A stretch of 64,000 bases of DNA from Streptomyces smyrnaeus (GCF_017676345.1 NZ_JAFFZM010000002.1:372001-436000); one strand, 5' to 3'. Positions 33,235 to 42,119 are shown, numbered from the stretch's first letter. Notes: a model not told the origin generated them from the letters alone. Program-made: numbers and translations.

Positions 33235-34053
33235 ATGACCCTCGCCGCCATCCCGGGCACTGCCGCGATCCGTGCCGGCATCGGCCTGCTCGGCGCCATC
33301 GGCTTCGCCCTCTCCTACGACGCCTTGCGCCAGATGGCCGCCGCCGTCCACATCCGCGGACCGCTCACCTATGCCTTCCCGCTGGTGATCGATGGGTTCA
33401 TCGCCATCGGCATCGGCGCCCTGCTCATCCTGCGCGCCGCCGCCCTGCCCGCCCGGCTGTATGTGTGGGCGCTGGTCGGGCTGGCCACCGCGACCAGCAT
33501 CTGGGCCAACGCCCTCCACGCCGTCCGCCTCAACCAGCCCACCCCACACGGGCCCGGCCTGCACCTGGACAACGCAACGGTCGGCGTCCTCTCGGCCATC
33601 CCACCGCTCGCCCTGGCCGGAGCCGTCCATCTCTACCTCCTCGTCCACCGCCACAACCGCCACACCGGCGCGGATGAAGCCGCCGCCACATTCGACCGCC
33701 ACACCGGCACCACGGGACACCAGCCCGCCCGCTCAGCTCCGGACTCACCAACGCCAGCAGCGCAGGCCGCAGACACTGCGGCGGCAGACGGCCCAACCGA
33801 CCCGGTGACGCCACGACCGACCGCGAAGGCCAGGTCACAAGGCCGACCTGCGACCGCGTCGATGGAGGAAATCCTGGCCATCGGACGCATGGCACCGCGC
33901 GGACGTGGCGGCTGGGTCTCCCGCCGCAACGTCGAGGCGGCGATCCGGGCGGCGGGCCATTCCATCGGCAGGGACCGCCTCACTGAGGCCACCCGTGCCC
34001 TCCAGGACGAAGCCGACCGCCACGAGCCCGAACACGCCTACGCAGACGCCTGA
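33235..34053 (+). CDS. DUF2637 membrane protein of the transfer module
   Basis: The 272-residue protein starts at ATG 33235. Four membrane segments occupy about residues 10-140 (GIGLLGAIGFALSYDALRQMA first), as in DUF2637 proteins. A Pro/Ala-rich linker leads to a C-terminal DNA-binding-like segment, GGWVSRRNVEAAIRAAGHSIG. DUF2637 genes are frequent in Streptomyces plasmids and integrative elements next to transfer or spread genes. Its exact role is unknown. Confidence 0.87.
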   Translation: MTLAAIPGTAAIRAGIGLLGAIGFALSYDALRQMAAAVHIRGPLTYAFPLVIDGFIAIGIGALLILRAAALPARLYVWALVGLATATSIWANALHAVRLNQPTPHGPGLHLDNATVGVLSAIPPLALAGAVHLYLLVHRHNRHTGADEAAATFDRHTGTTGHQPARSAPDSPTPAAQAADTAAADGPTDPVTPRPTAKARSQGRPATASMEEILAIGRMAPRGRGGWVSRRNVEAAIRAAGHSIGRDRLTEATRALQDEADRHEPEHAYADA

Positions 34054-34151
34054 CCCCCGCGCAAGGCCAGGTGGCGGAACGCCGACCGCCACATCCGCCA
34101 CCTTCACCGACCCCCCGCACCGCACCCTGACAACCGGCCGGAGACCACTCC

Positions 34152-34826
34152 ATGCACCACCCCGAACCCCAACCCGCCACCGAACACCCAGGGATGACCA
34201 CCGCCTCAGCCACCGGCAGCGCAGCAAGGTATGCCCTTGGACCGTCCAAGGACCGGCCCCAGGGGGAAGCCTCCGCCCCGGGGGTGGCGGAGGTACTCGG
34301 GCACCAGGGGGTGCCCGAGCGGGAAGCGCCCGCCGATGCCGATGACGCTGCCCCTGTCGCGTTGCCGCGTGCCGCCGACGAAGCCGCTCTGCACCGCGTC
34401 GCCCGCCGCCGCAAGCGCGAGCCCGTACAGCGCTGCCAACGTGTCGATGTCCGTTGGAGCGTCGACGAGAAGGCCGACATCCTCCGCTTGGCGGACTCTC
34501 TGAATGTGGCCGCCGCCCACTACGTCGGTGCCGTCGTCATGGCCCACATCCACGGCGACCTCACCCTGCCCGGCCAGCGCACCCAGCTCGACGACTACAT
34601 CGACGAACTCAACGCCCTGCGAGCCCAGGTGGCCAGGCTCGGCAACAACCTCAACCAGATCGCCCGCCGCCTCAACTCCGGCGGCGATCCACACCCTGGG
34701 GACAGCGCAGCCCTCGACCAAGCACACCGCACCCTGGAGACGGTCCGCGAAGCGGTGGCCGGCATCGATGCCGCCGCCCACCGCGCGGCCACCGGACATC
34801 TGACCGGGCGGGTGACCGACCGTTGA
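34152..34826 (+). CDS. MobC-like relaxosome accessory protein
   Basis: This 224-residue protein starts at ATG 34152. A long low-conservation N-terminus holds three DNA hairpins at gene level. The C-terminal part, with VRWSVDEKADILRLADSLN and AQVARLGNNLNQIARRLNSG, is the MobC mobilization domain. MobC binds the transfer origin and assists the relaxase. Its stop overlaps the relaxase start (TTGA), so they are co-translated. Confidence 0.85.
   Translation: MHHPEPQPATEHPGMTTASATGSAARYALGPSKDRPQGEASAPGVAEVLGHQGVPEREAPADADDAAPVALPRAADEAALHRVARRRKREPVQRCQRVDVRWSVDEKADILRLADSLNVAAAHYVGAVVMAHIHGDLTLPGQRTQLDDYIDELNALRAQVARLGNNLNQIARRLNSGGDPHPGDSAALDQAHRTLETVREAVAGIDAAAHRAATGHLTGRVTDR
34235..34319. repeat. 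Three consecutive palindromes inside the mobC 5' region
   Basis: Hairpins are CCTTGGAC/GTCCAAGG (34235-34251), CCTCCGCC/GGCGGAGG (34270-34293) and CTCGGGCACC/GGTGCCCGAG (34296-34319). All arms pair perfectly. They encode a poorly conserved stretch of MobC (about residues 28-56), as if a palindromic repeat was inserted in frame, or an oriT-like structure lies here. Confidence 0.6.
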
Positions 34827-36520
34827 TCGCGAAGATCACCTCCGGCCGCAGCACCCGCCACCTGATCACCTACCTCTACGGCCCAGGACGGGCCAACGAG
34901 CACATCGACCCCCACCTGGTCGCCTCCTGGGACGGCTTCGCCCCCGACCCCGGACGAGACCCCGACGCACGCGCCGCCAAGCAGCAGCTCACCCAGGCTC
35001 TCGACCTGCGGGTGAACCAGGCCCGGCAGCAGGGCCGCGACACCAAACAGCACGTGTGGCACTGCTCGCTGCGCGCCGCCCCCGAAGACCGGCCCCTCAG
35101 CGACGAGGAATGGGCCGCCATCGCCCGCCGCGTCGTCCACGCGACCGGCATCGCACCCGAAGGTGATCCGGACGGCTGCCGCTGGGTCGCGGTGCGTCAC
35201 GCCGGTGATCACATCCACATCGCCGCCACCACCGTGCGGGGCGACCTGCGCAACGAGAAACACTGGAACGACTTCCTCACGGCCGACCGCGAACTGGAGG
35301 CCGTCGAGAAGGATTACGGGCTCCACCGCATCGTGCGCGGCGACCGCACCGCCGCCAAGCGGCCCACCCGCGCCGAGCAGGAGAAGGCCCGCCGCACCGG
35401 ACGGCAGCAGACCGCACGCGAGCAGCTGCGCACCACCGTCCGTACCGCTGTGGCCGCCGCCTCCAGCCCCGAGGAATTCGTCTCCCTACTCGATGCCAAC
35501 GACGATGTGCTGGTGGAGGTGCAGCACTTCCCCTCCGGCGACATCCGCGGCTACAAGGTCGCCCTCGCCTCGGACACCAACGGAGCCGGTGAGCCGGTGT
35601 GGTTCTCCGGCTCCAGGCTCGCACCGGACCTGTCCTACCCCAAGATTCACGAACGCCTGACCACCACCGACACCCCCGCACCCCACCGCCAGGCCAACCC
35701 CTGGCACCAGGCCACCGCCGCAGCCGAACGTATCCCCCACCGCCTCGACCAAGGCGACAACGCCGCCTCTCAGGCCCACCTGGCCGCCCTCGGTGAAACG
35801 CTCGACGCCCTCACCCTGGTCGCACCCAAGGATCTCCGTTCCGGCCTGCACCAGTCGGCAACCACGTTCGAGCGCGCCACCTGCTCCCGTATCCGCCCCG
35901 ACCACGACAAGACCCGCGCCCTGCGCAGCGCCATGCGCGCAATCCTGCGCCAGCCCACACCCAAGGACGGGGCCGCGCTCGCGATACTGCTGGACGCAGC
36001 GCTCCTCGCCGTCATCGCCGCCGCCCGCTGGCACGAAAAACGCCACCACCAACAGCAGGCCATCGCCGCACGACAAGCCGCAGTACCTCTCCGTGACGTC
36101 TATGAGCAAGCCGCAACAGCGCCCCTGACCGCGCTCGCCGAACGCAAGCCTCCGCACGCCACAGCAGCCCGCCACTCGGACCTCGTACGACAGACCCTCC
36201 CCCAGCACACGGACCGGATCATCAACAGCCCCGCCTGGGAGGCTCTAATCACCGCGCTCACCGACGCGCAGACCGCCGGCCACGACCCATCCCGCCTCCT
36301 CCAGCAAGCCGCCGACGAACGCACCCTGGACGACGCGCACTCCCCCGCCAAGGTCCTGGTCTGGCGCATCCACCGCATGAGCCAACGCCCCGCACCCAGC
36401 CCCCGCGCACGAGCCGCCCAAGCCCGCAGCACAGCGGCTCCACGTCGTGTCACACGCTCGGAGACAACACCTTCGACCACTCTCCCTGCCACGGCACCTG
36501 CCCGCCGGCGACATCGATAG
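34823..36520 (+). CDS. Relaxase / mobilization nuclease
   Basis: The protein has 565 residues from TTG 34823, overlapping the mobC stop. The N-terminal relaxase domain has LITYLYGPGRANEH near residue 15 and the metal motif GDHIHIAATTVRGD near residue 130, consistent with a MOBP-type nuclease. The catalytic Tyr is probably within the first 20 residues. The C-terminal half is helical and Ala/Arg-rich, with a TM-like segment LLDAALLAVIAAARW near residue 390. It should nick oriT and lead the strand during transfer. Confidence 0.87.
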   Translation: MIAKITSGRSTRHLITYLYGPGRANEHIDPHLVASWDGFAPDPGRDPDARAAKQQLTQALDLRVNQARQQGRDTKQHVWHCSLRAAPEDRPLSDEEWAAIARRVVHATGIAPEGDPDGCRWVAVRHAGDHIHIAATTVRGDLRNEKHWNDFLTADRELEAVEKDYGLHRIVRGDRTAAKRPTRAEQEKARRTGRQQTAREQLRTTVRTAVAAASSPEEFVSLLDANDDVLVEVQHFPSGDIRGYKVALASDTNGAGEPVWFSGSRLAPDLSYPKIHERLTTTDTPAPHRQANPWHQATAAAERIPHRLDQGDNAASQAHLAALGETLDALTLVAPKDLRSGLHQSATTFERATCSRIRPDHDKTRALRSAMRAILRQPTPKDGAALAILLDAALLAVIAAARWHEKRHHQQQAIAARQAAVPLRDVYEQAATAPLTALAERKPPHATAARHSDLVRQTLPQHTDRIINSPAWEALITALTDAQTAGHDPSRLLQQAADERTLDDAHSPAKVLVWRIHRMSQRPAPSPRARAAQARSTAAPRRVTRSETTPSTTLPATAPARRRHR

Positions 36521-36659
36521 CGGCCAGCGTGCGGAGAGGCTGGAGGGCGGTGTCTTTCGGCCAGATCTACGGAGGCTGTCGCGAAGTCGCGGGCTGGGCA
36601 GACGGCTTCTCGTCGCAGTGACATGCTGGAGTGACGCAGGCGAGAAGGGACATCGACTC

Positions 36660-37202
36660 ATGCGGTGGACAGTGCATGGTGAGCGCCAGATTTACAGCAA
36701 CCCGTGGGTCAACCTGTGGCTCGTGGACGTCCAGCAGCCCGACGGCCGACGCTGGGAACACCACGTGGTCAAGATGCGGCACCTGGCGGTGGCGGCCGTG
36801 GTGGACGAGCAGAAGCGGGTGCTGATGCTGTGGCGCCACCGCTTCATCACGGACACCTGGGGCTGGGAACTGCCCATGGGACTGATCGAGGCGGACGAGA
36901 CCCCGGAGCAGGCTGCCGCCCGCGAGGTGGAAGAGGAGACCGGCTGGCGGGTCGACGGCATGAAACCGTTGGTGTACGCGCAGCCCGCGAACGGGATCAC
37001 CGACTCCGAGCACTACGTCTTCCGTGCCGACGGCGCCACCTACGCCGGTCCTCCGACCGAGCTGAATGAGACCGACCGCATCGAGTGGGTACCGATCTCG
37101 GAGATCCGCGGCATGATCGACCGCCGCGAGGTCGTCAGCAGCGGCAGCCTCGTCGGGCTGCTGTACCTGCTCCTGGACGAGGCGACCGGCGTCATCGGCT
37201 AG
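36660..37202 (+). CDS. Nudix hydrolase, possibly Pif-like
   Basis: The 180-residue protein starts at ATG 36660 behind GAGAAGGGA. The Nudix box includes GLIEADET...REVEEETGW near residues 80-100, as in ADP-ribose pyrophosphatases. In the actinomycete element pSAM2 a Nudix-motif protein (Pif) blocks redundant transfer; position after the relaxase makes a similar role possible here, which is inference. It converges with the XRE gene, and both TAG stops share CTAG at 37199-37202. Confidence 0.85.
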   Translation: MRWTVHGERQIYSNPWVNLWLVDVQQPDGRRWEHHVVKMRHLAVAAVVDEQKRVLMLWRHRFITDTWGWELPMGLIEADETPEQAAAREVEEETGWRVDGMKPLVYAQPANGITDSEHYVFRADGATYAGPPTELNETDRIEWVPISEIRGMIDRREVVSSGSLVGLLYLLLDEATGVIG

Positions 37203-38518
37203 CCCAGAATGTCGCGCATCTTCTGCTCGAACGTGATCACCGGCGCCTCCCGCGCGTACGGAGCCAGGCGCCGGTGGAACTCCCGCACATGCCCGGCCAC
37301 CCGGGGTGAGTCGAGGGACGCGGTCAAGTCGAGCGCCATGCCAGCGCTCTCGCACGCGGCGTCCAGGTTGCCCTGCTGGAGCTGGGCGGTGGCCAGCCAG
37401 AAGGCGTGGAAGGCCCGGCCGCGCTGTTGCGCGCCGGACTCCCGGCGCAGCCCTTCGGCGATGAGGGGTTCGGCTCGTGCTGATTCTCCGAGGCGCGCGA
37501 GAGCGATACCGGTGTCGACGATCAGCTTGCTCTCATCGAAGTAGCGAACCCACGTCGGGGCTTCGGCTTCGCGGCCCCGGGCGAGTTCGTAGGCGTCGCG
37601 GGAGCGGTCGATGGCTTGGCGGCATGCCATCGAGTCGCGCAGTGCGGCCTGCGCGAACGCCTCCCGCATGTGGAGCATCGACATCACCAGTGGCTGGTCG
37701 CCTGCCGCGCGGGCGGAGTCCTGGGCTTTGCAGGCCAGGGCGACGGCGTCGGTGGGGTTGCCGTCGTAGGTTGCCTGGAGGCTCATGCACGACAGCACGT
37801 TGGCCATGAACAGGTAGTCGTCCTGGCCGCGCGAGAGGCGCAGCGCCTGCGTGAAGTGGGTGCGGGCGGTGCTGTACTGGCGGGCGTCGAAGTACGCCCA
37901 ACCCGCCAGCCGGGCCAGCTCGGCGGCCAGCGACTGCAGATCGCGACGCAGGGCCCCGTCAGCGCCCCTCATCAACTGCGAGACGTAGCGCAGGTGCCCG
38001 ACGACTGCCGGTCGTAGTGAGGCGCCTCCGTGTTCGTCGTCTCTGCGCCAGTAGTCCTCGACCGAGGACTGGAGGGCGACGAGCGTGGACCTGGTGACCT
38101 TGCCGTCGGCGAGCGTGAGCAGGTCGTCTATGCCACTCGGTTCCGTGGATTCTTGCGTCGCACCGCCTTCTGCGGGAGGCGTGAGCGCGCGTCCAGGTGC
38201 CTGCTCGGCCACGGCCGGTCCGGCGGGGATTTCCCAGGGCCGGTGTGCCAGTCCGAGCATGGCTCCCGGGATGCGCAAGCCGTCCGCGACGCGCTCGATC
38301 ACGTCGATGTGGGCCAGGCTTCTGCGCCCGGACATGATCTCCCCGACCCGGCTGGGCGTCATCCCGCACAGCGCGGCGATCCGCGAGGGATAGACCCCCG
38401 CCTTCTTCTTGGCGAACTGGAAGACCTGGGAGAAGTCGCGTTCCCGACAGACACGTTGGAACTCAGGGCTCGCCACTAACTCGGGCGGAAGTCCCGGATA
38501 GGGCTGCGGTGCGGACAC
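37199..38518 (-). CDS. XRE-family regulator with TPR-like C-terminus
   Basis: The 439-residue protein starts at GTG 38518. A helix-turn-helix lies at about residues 40-75 (KKAGVYPSRIAALCGMTPSR). After a Pro/Ala linker, residues 130-439 form helical TPR-like repeats (ALRLSRGQDDYLFMANVLSC and similar). Such proteins are frequent Streptomyces regulators sensing small peptides or metabolites. It is divergent from the ATPase/radical SAM genes with a strong nested dyad between them, which it may bind. Confidence 0.87.
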   Translation of the reverse strand: MSAPQPYPGLPPELVASPEFQRVCRERDFSQVFQFAKKKAGVYPSRIAALCGMTPSRVGEIMSGRRSLAHIDVIERVADGLRIPGAMLGLAHRPWEIPAGPAVAEQAPGRALTPPAEGGATQESTEPSGIDDLLTLADGKVTRSTLVALQSSVEDYWRRDDEHGGASLRPAVVGHLRYVSQLMRGADGALRRDLQSLAAELARLAGWAYFDARQYSTARTHFTQALRLSRGQDDYLFMANVLSCMSLQATYDGNPTDAVALACKAQDSARAAGDQPLVMSMLHMREAFAQAALRDSMACRQAIDRSRDAYELARGREAEAPTWVRYFDESKLIVDTGIALARLGESARAEPLIAEGLRRESGAQQRGRAFHAFWLATAQLQQGNLDAACESAGMALDLTASLDSPRVAGHVREFHRRLAPYAREAPVITFEQKMRDILG

Positions 38519-38570
38519 GTGCGCTCCCCCGGCCGTCTCGGCAGCGGCGTACTGGGCGGGTGGTCAGCCG

Positions 38571-38605
38571 CCACAGATATTACCCACGTTGGGTAATCAC
38601 TGTGG
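38571..38605. promoter_or_regulatory. Nested dyad operator between XRE and ATPase genes
   Basis: The core ATTACCCACGTTGGGTAAT (38579-38597) has perfect 8-bp arms. It is enclosed by CCACAG (38571-38576) and CTGTGG (38600-38605). It sits in the 150-bp divergent promoter region and is the best candidate site for the XRE regulator. Confidence 0.75.
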
Positions 38606-38669
38606 CCTGATCCCGTGATGGGGTCCCGCGGTGCAGTAGTCCCCCAGCTACCCGCGACGAGGGGACGCG

Positions 38670-39170
38670 ATGCACGCGATGGCCACGCACAACCAACGAA
38701 CCAGCCAGACATGGCACATGCAGTTTGCCTCGACTGCCAGGTGCGTCTCGCTTGTCCGCACCCAGGTGGAGCGAGTACTCCGCGAATGGGGATACGCCTC
38801 CAGCGGCATCGACACCGCCGTCCTGGTGGCGAGCGAACTGGCGACGAACGCCGTGGTGCACGGCCACCTCCCCGGCCACCTATTCGAGGTCGGAGTGGTC
38901 TCGGCGGACGACATCTGCCTCATCGTGGTTTCCGACAGCAGCCCACGCCCGCCCCAAGCGCTGGAGGCTGGCGCCGACGACGAGAGTGGTCGCGGTCTCC
39001 AGCTCGTGAGGGCCGTGGCCCTGCGCACCGGACAACGGCCGCACCGCCCTCTCGGCAAGACGGTGTGGGCAACGGTGCACATGGCGAAGCAGCAAAGCCG
39101 TACGGCGTCGTCGGCATCCCTCCATGCCACCGGCCGGGGCGCCGAAGCCGGCGAAGGGCGGGTGTCGTGA
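38670..39170 (+). CDS. RsbW-like ATP-binding (HATPase) protein
   Basis: This 166-residue protein starts at ATG 38670 (ATG 38679 also possible). It has the GHKL ATPase motifs: ASELATNAVVHGH (N box) near residue 52, VSDSSPRPP near 90, and GRGLQLV near 110. These proteins resemble anti-sigma-factor kinases and are very common in Streptomyces. A Ser/Ala/Gly tail ends it. The stop overlaps the start of a 34-residue membrane peptide (TGATG). Confidence 0.87.
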   Translation: MHAMATHNQRTSQTWHMQFASTARCVSLVRTQVERVLREWGYASSGIDTAVLVASELATNAVVHGHLPGHLFEVGVVSADDICLIVVSDSSPRPPQALEAGADDESGRGLQLVRAVALRTGQRPHRPLGKTVWATVHMAKQQSRTASSASLHATGRGAEAGEGRVS

Positions 39171-39274
39171 TGCGCGTCATCGGCCGCTACGCCGGCCTCA
39201 TCTTCATCATCGGCATCAGCGCTTCCTGCGGCCTCGTGGTCGGCCTCGCAGTCGCCACGGCGCCCTCCCCCTGA
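39170..39274 (+). CDS. 34-residue single-pass membrane peptide
   Basis: ATG 39170 overlaps the ATPase stop. The product is M-R-V-I-G-R-Y-A followed by a hydrophobic stretch (GLIFIIGISASCGLVVGLAV) and TAPSP, so almost the whole chain is one TM helix with a central Cys. Translational coupling to the ATPase supports it being real. Function is unknown; a small membrane regulator or anchor for the ATPase is possible. Confidence 0.55.
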   Translation: MRVIGRYAGLIFIIGISASCGLVVGLAVATAPSP

Positions 39275-39503
39275 ACCGGTCCGTCCCGGGTGTGTTCGCC
39301 CGCGCCCGGCGGGACGGTTCCCCGTGCCCACCCGGGACGGATCCCCCACCCGCCCGGCCGTCTTTGAGTCGAGCTCGGCGGCCGGGCGGGACTCAACAGC
39401 GCTACCACCCCACTCACCAGCCCCTTCCCCGCGTTCGCAGGCCGCCTGCGCAGCGCCGACAACTTCCGCGAAAGGCAGCCCGACCTACAAGAAAGGTCTC
39501 CTC

Positions 39504-40598
39504 GTGATCCCGCACCCCGCCTTAACCGACGTCGACAGCACAGTCCCGGTCGTGGTGACCACCGACCGGTCGCTCCGCGTCAAGGTCATCGACTCGTGCG
39601 GCATGACCTGCACCTTCTGCCACAACGAGGGCACCCCCGTGAGCGCGGACAACCGCACCCACCAGATCGGAGCCTTCATCCCCGACGGACCGTCGGGCCG
39701 CGTCTCCATCTACGCGGCCACCAACGGCTCCCGCTTCCTGAGCGCGCCCGTCTTCCCCGACGAAGCCTTCCGCCACGCACTGACCCAGCTACGCGAGGCC
39801 CTCGACTTCAACGAAGTCCACCTGACAGGAGGCGAGCCGACCCTCCACCCGCGGCTGCCGCAGCTCATCGCCACGGCGAAAGAATGCGGCTACGAGGTGA
39901 GCGTCACCTCCAACGGAGAGAACGGCCACCGCGTCCTGGCCGACTGCGCCCGCGCGGGCCTGGACCACGTCAACTTCTCCATCTTCGGCACCACCCCAGA
40001 AGAGCTCGCCCAGGTCCAACACAGCCGCTACCGCAAGCCCGCCCTCGCACAACGCAAGATCGACGCCCTCAACGAGTCGATCCGACTCGCCATGGAAGTC
40101 AGCATCGGCACACGCGCCAACGTAGTCCTGCCGAACCGCAGCCACGTTCCCCGCGTCCACCGCCTGCTCAACAAGTACTCCGACAGCCTCTCCGTACGCG
40201 TGCTCTCCTCCCTCGCCGACGGCAAAGAGTCGCTCCAGGCCATCGACCTCCTGCTGACCGACCTCAAAGCCGACCTGGAAGAGGTACGTCTGATCGCCGG
40301 CACCTCCGGCTTTCGCATGGCCTACCGCCTGCCGAGTGGCCGAGAGCTGATCGTCAAGCACATCCGCCCACTACGGTTGCCGGACGCCTGCACCGACTGC
40401 CGCTTCAACAACCCCACAGACTGCGAAGAGGGCTACTACGGCGTACGCCTCTACCGCGACACAACAGGCGAATTTCACGTCGGAGTGTGCATACAGCGCA
40501 TGGACCTCTGCCTCCCCGTGGAAGAGTTCGTCGTGGGCAAGGCATGCGCCGAGGTCGCCCACCTGCGCGAGACCGACTTCCACAACCTGACCGCGTAA
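39504..40598 (+). CDS. Radical SAM enzyme (MoaA-like core)
   Basis: The preferred start is GTG 39504 (VIPHPALTDVDS) behind GAAAGG, giving 364 residues; longer starts upstream are Ala/Pro-rich. The iron-sulfur motif C-GMT-C-TF-C lies near residues 33-40, followed by HLTGGEPTLHPRL near 115. The C-terminal part has a further cysteine cluster (CTDCRFNNPTDC, GVCIQRMDLC) that could hold a second cluster. It probably activates SAM to modify a small molecule or nucleotide. A CYTH gene follows 26 bp later. Confidence 0.85.
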   Translation: MIPHPALTDVDSTVPVVVTTDRSLRVKVIDSCGMTCTFCHNEGTPVSADNRTHQIGAFIPDGPSGRVSIYAATNGSRFLSAPVFPDEAFRHALTQLREALDFNEVHLTGGEPTLHPRLPQLIATAKECGYEVSVTSNGENGHRVLADCARAGLDHVNFSIFGTTPEELAQVQHSRYRKPALAQRKIDALNESIRLAMEVSIGTRANVVLPNRSHVPRVHRLLNKYSDSLSVRVLSSLADGKESLQAIDLLLTDLKADLEEVRLIAGTSGFRMAYRLPSGRELIVKHIRPLRLPDACTDCRFNNPTDCEEGYYGVRLYRDTTGEFHVGVCIQRMDLCLPVEEFVVGKACAEVAHLRETDFHNLTA

Positions 40599-40624
40599 AC
40601 ACCACTCCCAGGAGCCCCCCAGCG

Positions 40625-41191
40625 ATGCCCCAGAACGAATATGAGGCCAAGTTCCTCAATATCGACACCGACGCCGTCCGCGACCAGCTCCGCACCGCCG
40701 GCGCCCAGCTCGTCTTCGACAAGACCATGTTCACCCGGCTGATCTTCGAGAACGACGCCGTCCAGGGCGAACAGTGGCTCCGCCTCCGCGACGAGGGCGG
40801 CAAGACCACCCTCACCCTCAAGCAGGTCAGCGACGCCACCACCATCAACGGCACCACCGAGATCGAGATCGAGGTCGACGACCTCGACAAGACCGCCGAA
40901 CTCCTCAAGGCCACCGGCCTCCGCCAAGTCCGGTACCAGCAGAACTACCGCGAGGAGTGGCAGCTCGGCGACATCAAGTATGACCTCGACACCTGGCCCG
41001 ACCTGCCCACCTTCATCGAGATCGAAGGCCCCTCCGAAGACGCCGTCCGCAAAGCCGTCGCCGAGCTCGGCTTCGACTACGAACAAGCCCGCTACGGCAG
41101 CATCGACCTCATCTACAAGAGCGAACTGGGCCGGGACATCCTCGCTCAGCCGACCCTTCTCTTCGAGGAGCGCACAGTGACCGGTTCGTAA
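40625..41191 (+). CDS. CYTH-domain triphosphate-binding protein
   Basis: The 188-residue protein starts at ATG 40625 with the CYTH signature EYEAKF (ExExK), and keeps WLRLRDEGGKTTLTLK near residue 60 and the EIEIEVDD and FIEIEGPSE strands. CYTH proteins form a tunnel that binds inorganic or nucleotide triphosphates and include class IV adenylate cyclases and thiamine triphosphatases. The gene is tightly linked to the radical SAM gene, suggesting both act on one phosphorylated metabolite. Confidence 0.88.
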   Translation: MPQNEYEAKFLNIDTDAVRDQLRTAGAQLVFDKTMFTRLIFENDAVQGEQWLRLRDEGGKTTLTLKQVSDATTINGTTEIEIEVDDLDKTAELLKATGLRQVRYQQNYREEWQLGDIKYDLDTWPDLPTFIEIEGPSEDAVRKAVAELGFDYEQARYGSIDLIYKSELGRDILAQPTLLFEERTVTGS

Positions 41192-41270
41192 GCCGCCGAC
41201 TTGGTCGCGCGTACGCCGCTCCTTCAAGGGGCCCTGACCTCTGCACGCCCCAGCGACGAAGCGGACGAGG

Positions 41271-42119
41271 TCAGGGCGCCGACTGCGGAGGAGCAGTTGG
41301 GGGCGCCTGCTCTGCTGGCTGATCCAACTGCTGCTGCCGACGACGCTGTTCGTTGCGGAGATCCTCAACGCGCTGCGTGAACAACTTCAGGGCTTCCTGC
41401 TCTTGGTCATGTTCGAGGTCTCCATAGGGGCCAATTCCGAGAGTGACCGCAGTAGCTTCCTTTTCAATGTCGTCCGCAGTCCGCTGAAGAAAATAGCTAC
41501 GCTCTCGATATTTGTAGTACCCAGCAAAAGCTGCTGCGAGTGCGATAGCGGAGCTGATGGCAGTGAGGGAAACGCTTTGCCAGGTCAATTGCTTGCCGAT
41601 ATCAAACGCAGCAATCGTTGTTGTTCCAACAGATCCGATCATGATGAGTGACTGCAAGCTGTTGTGCACCCGTCGATACTTCCGACTGTCAGCCTGATAT
41701 TGCTCAACGATCCCAGCGACATCTTCGCGGTAGAGGCGACGCCTCTCCGTTAATGACGGGCGTTCGTGCGCGTTGAGCCTACGCAGCGACTCGCGTAGTT
41801 CTTCCGTCTTCATTTCCAGCGCAGCTCTACCCTCAAGGCCACGATCGTTAACGATCACACTCACAGCTACGCACGCAAAAAGCACAGCGCCGGGGATCGC
41901 GACACTTGTCGCCGAGTCTGGAGCCAGGGTCACCCAGACAGCACCCGCCAGAAGGTCCACCACTGCGATCGCCAGCGCGATGCTCCGCGTTCGATTGATC
42001 ACAAGCCGACGCGCAAGTCGCGCCTCAGTCAACCGAGTCTCATTGCGCGTGTCGAACAGCAGGCGGCGGGTCGATCCCTCCAAGCGGCTAGGGGCATCGT
42101 CGTCCGAGCTGCGAACCAT
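41271..42119 (-). CDS. SLATT/DUF4231-type membrane effector
   Basis: This 282-residue protein starts at ATG 42119, with GGAGG 11 bp upstream. Two TM segments lie near residues 46-92 and two more near 158-200. Between and after these are YRRVHNSLQS, TWQSVSLTAISSA and YYKYRERSYFLQRTADDIEKE, matching the SLATT (DUF4231) family. SLATT domains are 2-TM effectors tied to nucleotide-sensing conflict systems and are thought to disrupt the membrane. Codon use is less GC-rich than its neighbours, suggesting recent transfer. The nearest possible sensor is the radical SAM-CYTH pair or the NACHT gene. Confidence 0.8.
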   Translation of the reverse strand: MVRSSDDDAPSRLEGSTRRLLFDTRNETRLTEARLARRLVINRTRSIALAIAVVDLLAGAVWVTLAPDSATSVAIPGAVLFACVAVSVIVNDRGLEGRAALEMKTEELRESLRRLNAHERPSLTERRRLYREDVAGIVEQYQADSRKYRRVHNSLQSLIMIGSVGTTTIAAFDIGKQLTWQSVSLTAISSAIALAAAFAGYYKYRERSYFLQRTADDIEKEATAVTLGIGPYGDLEHDQEQEALKLFTQRVEDLRNEQRRRQQQLDQPAEQAPPTAPPQSAP

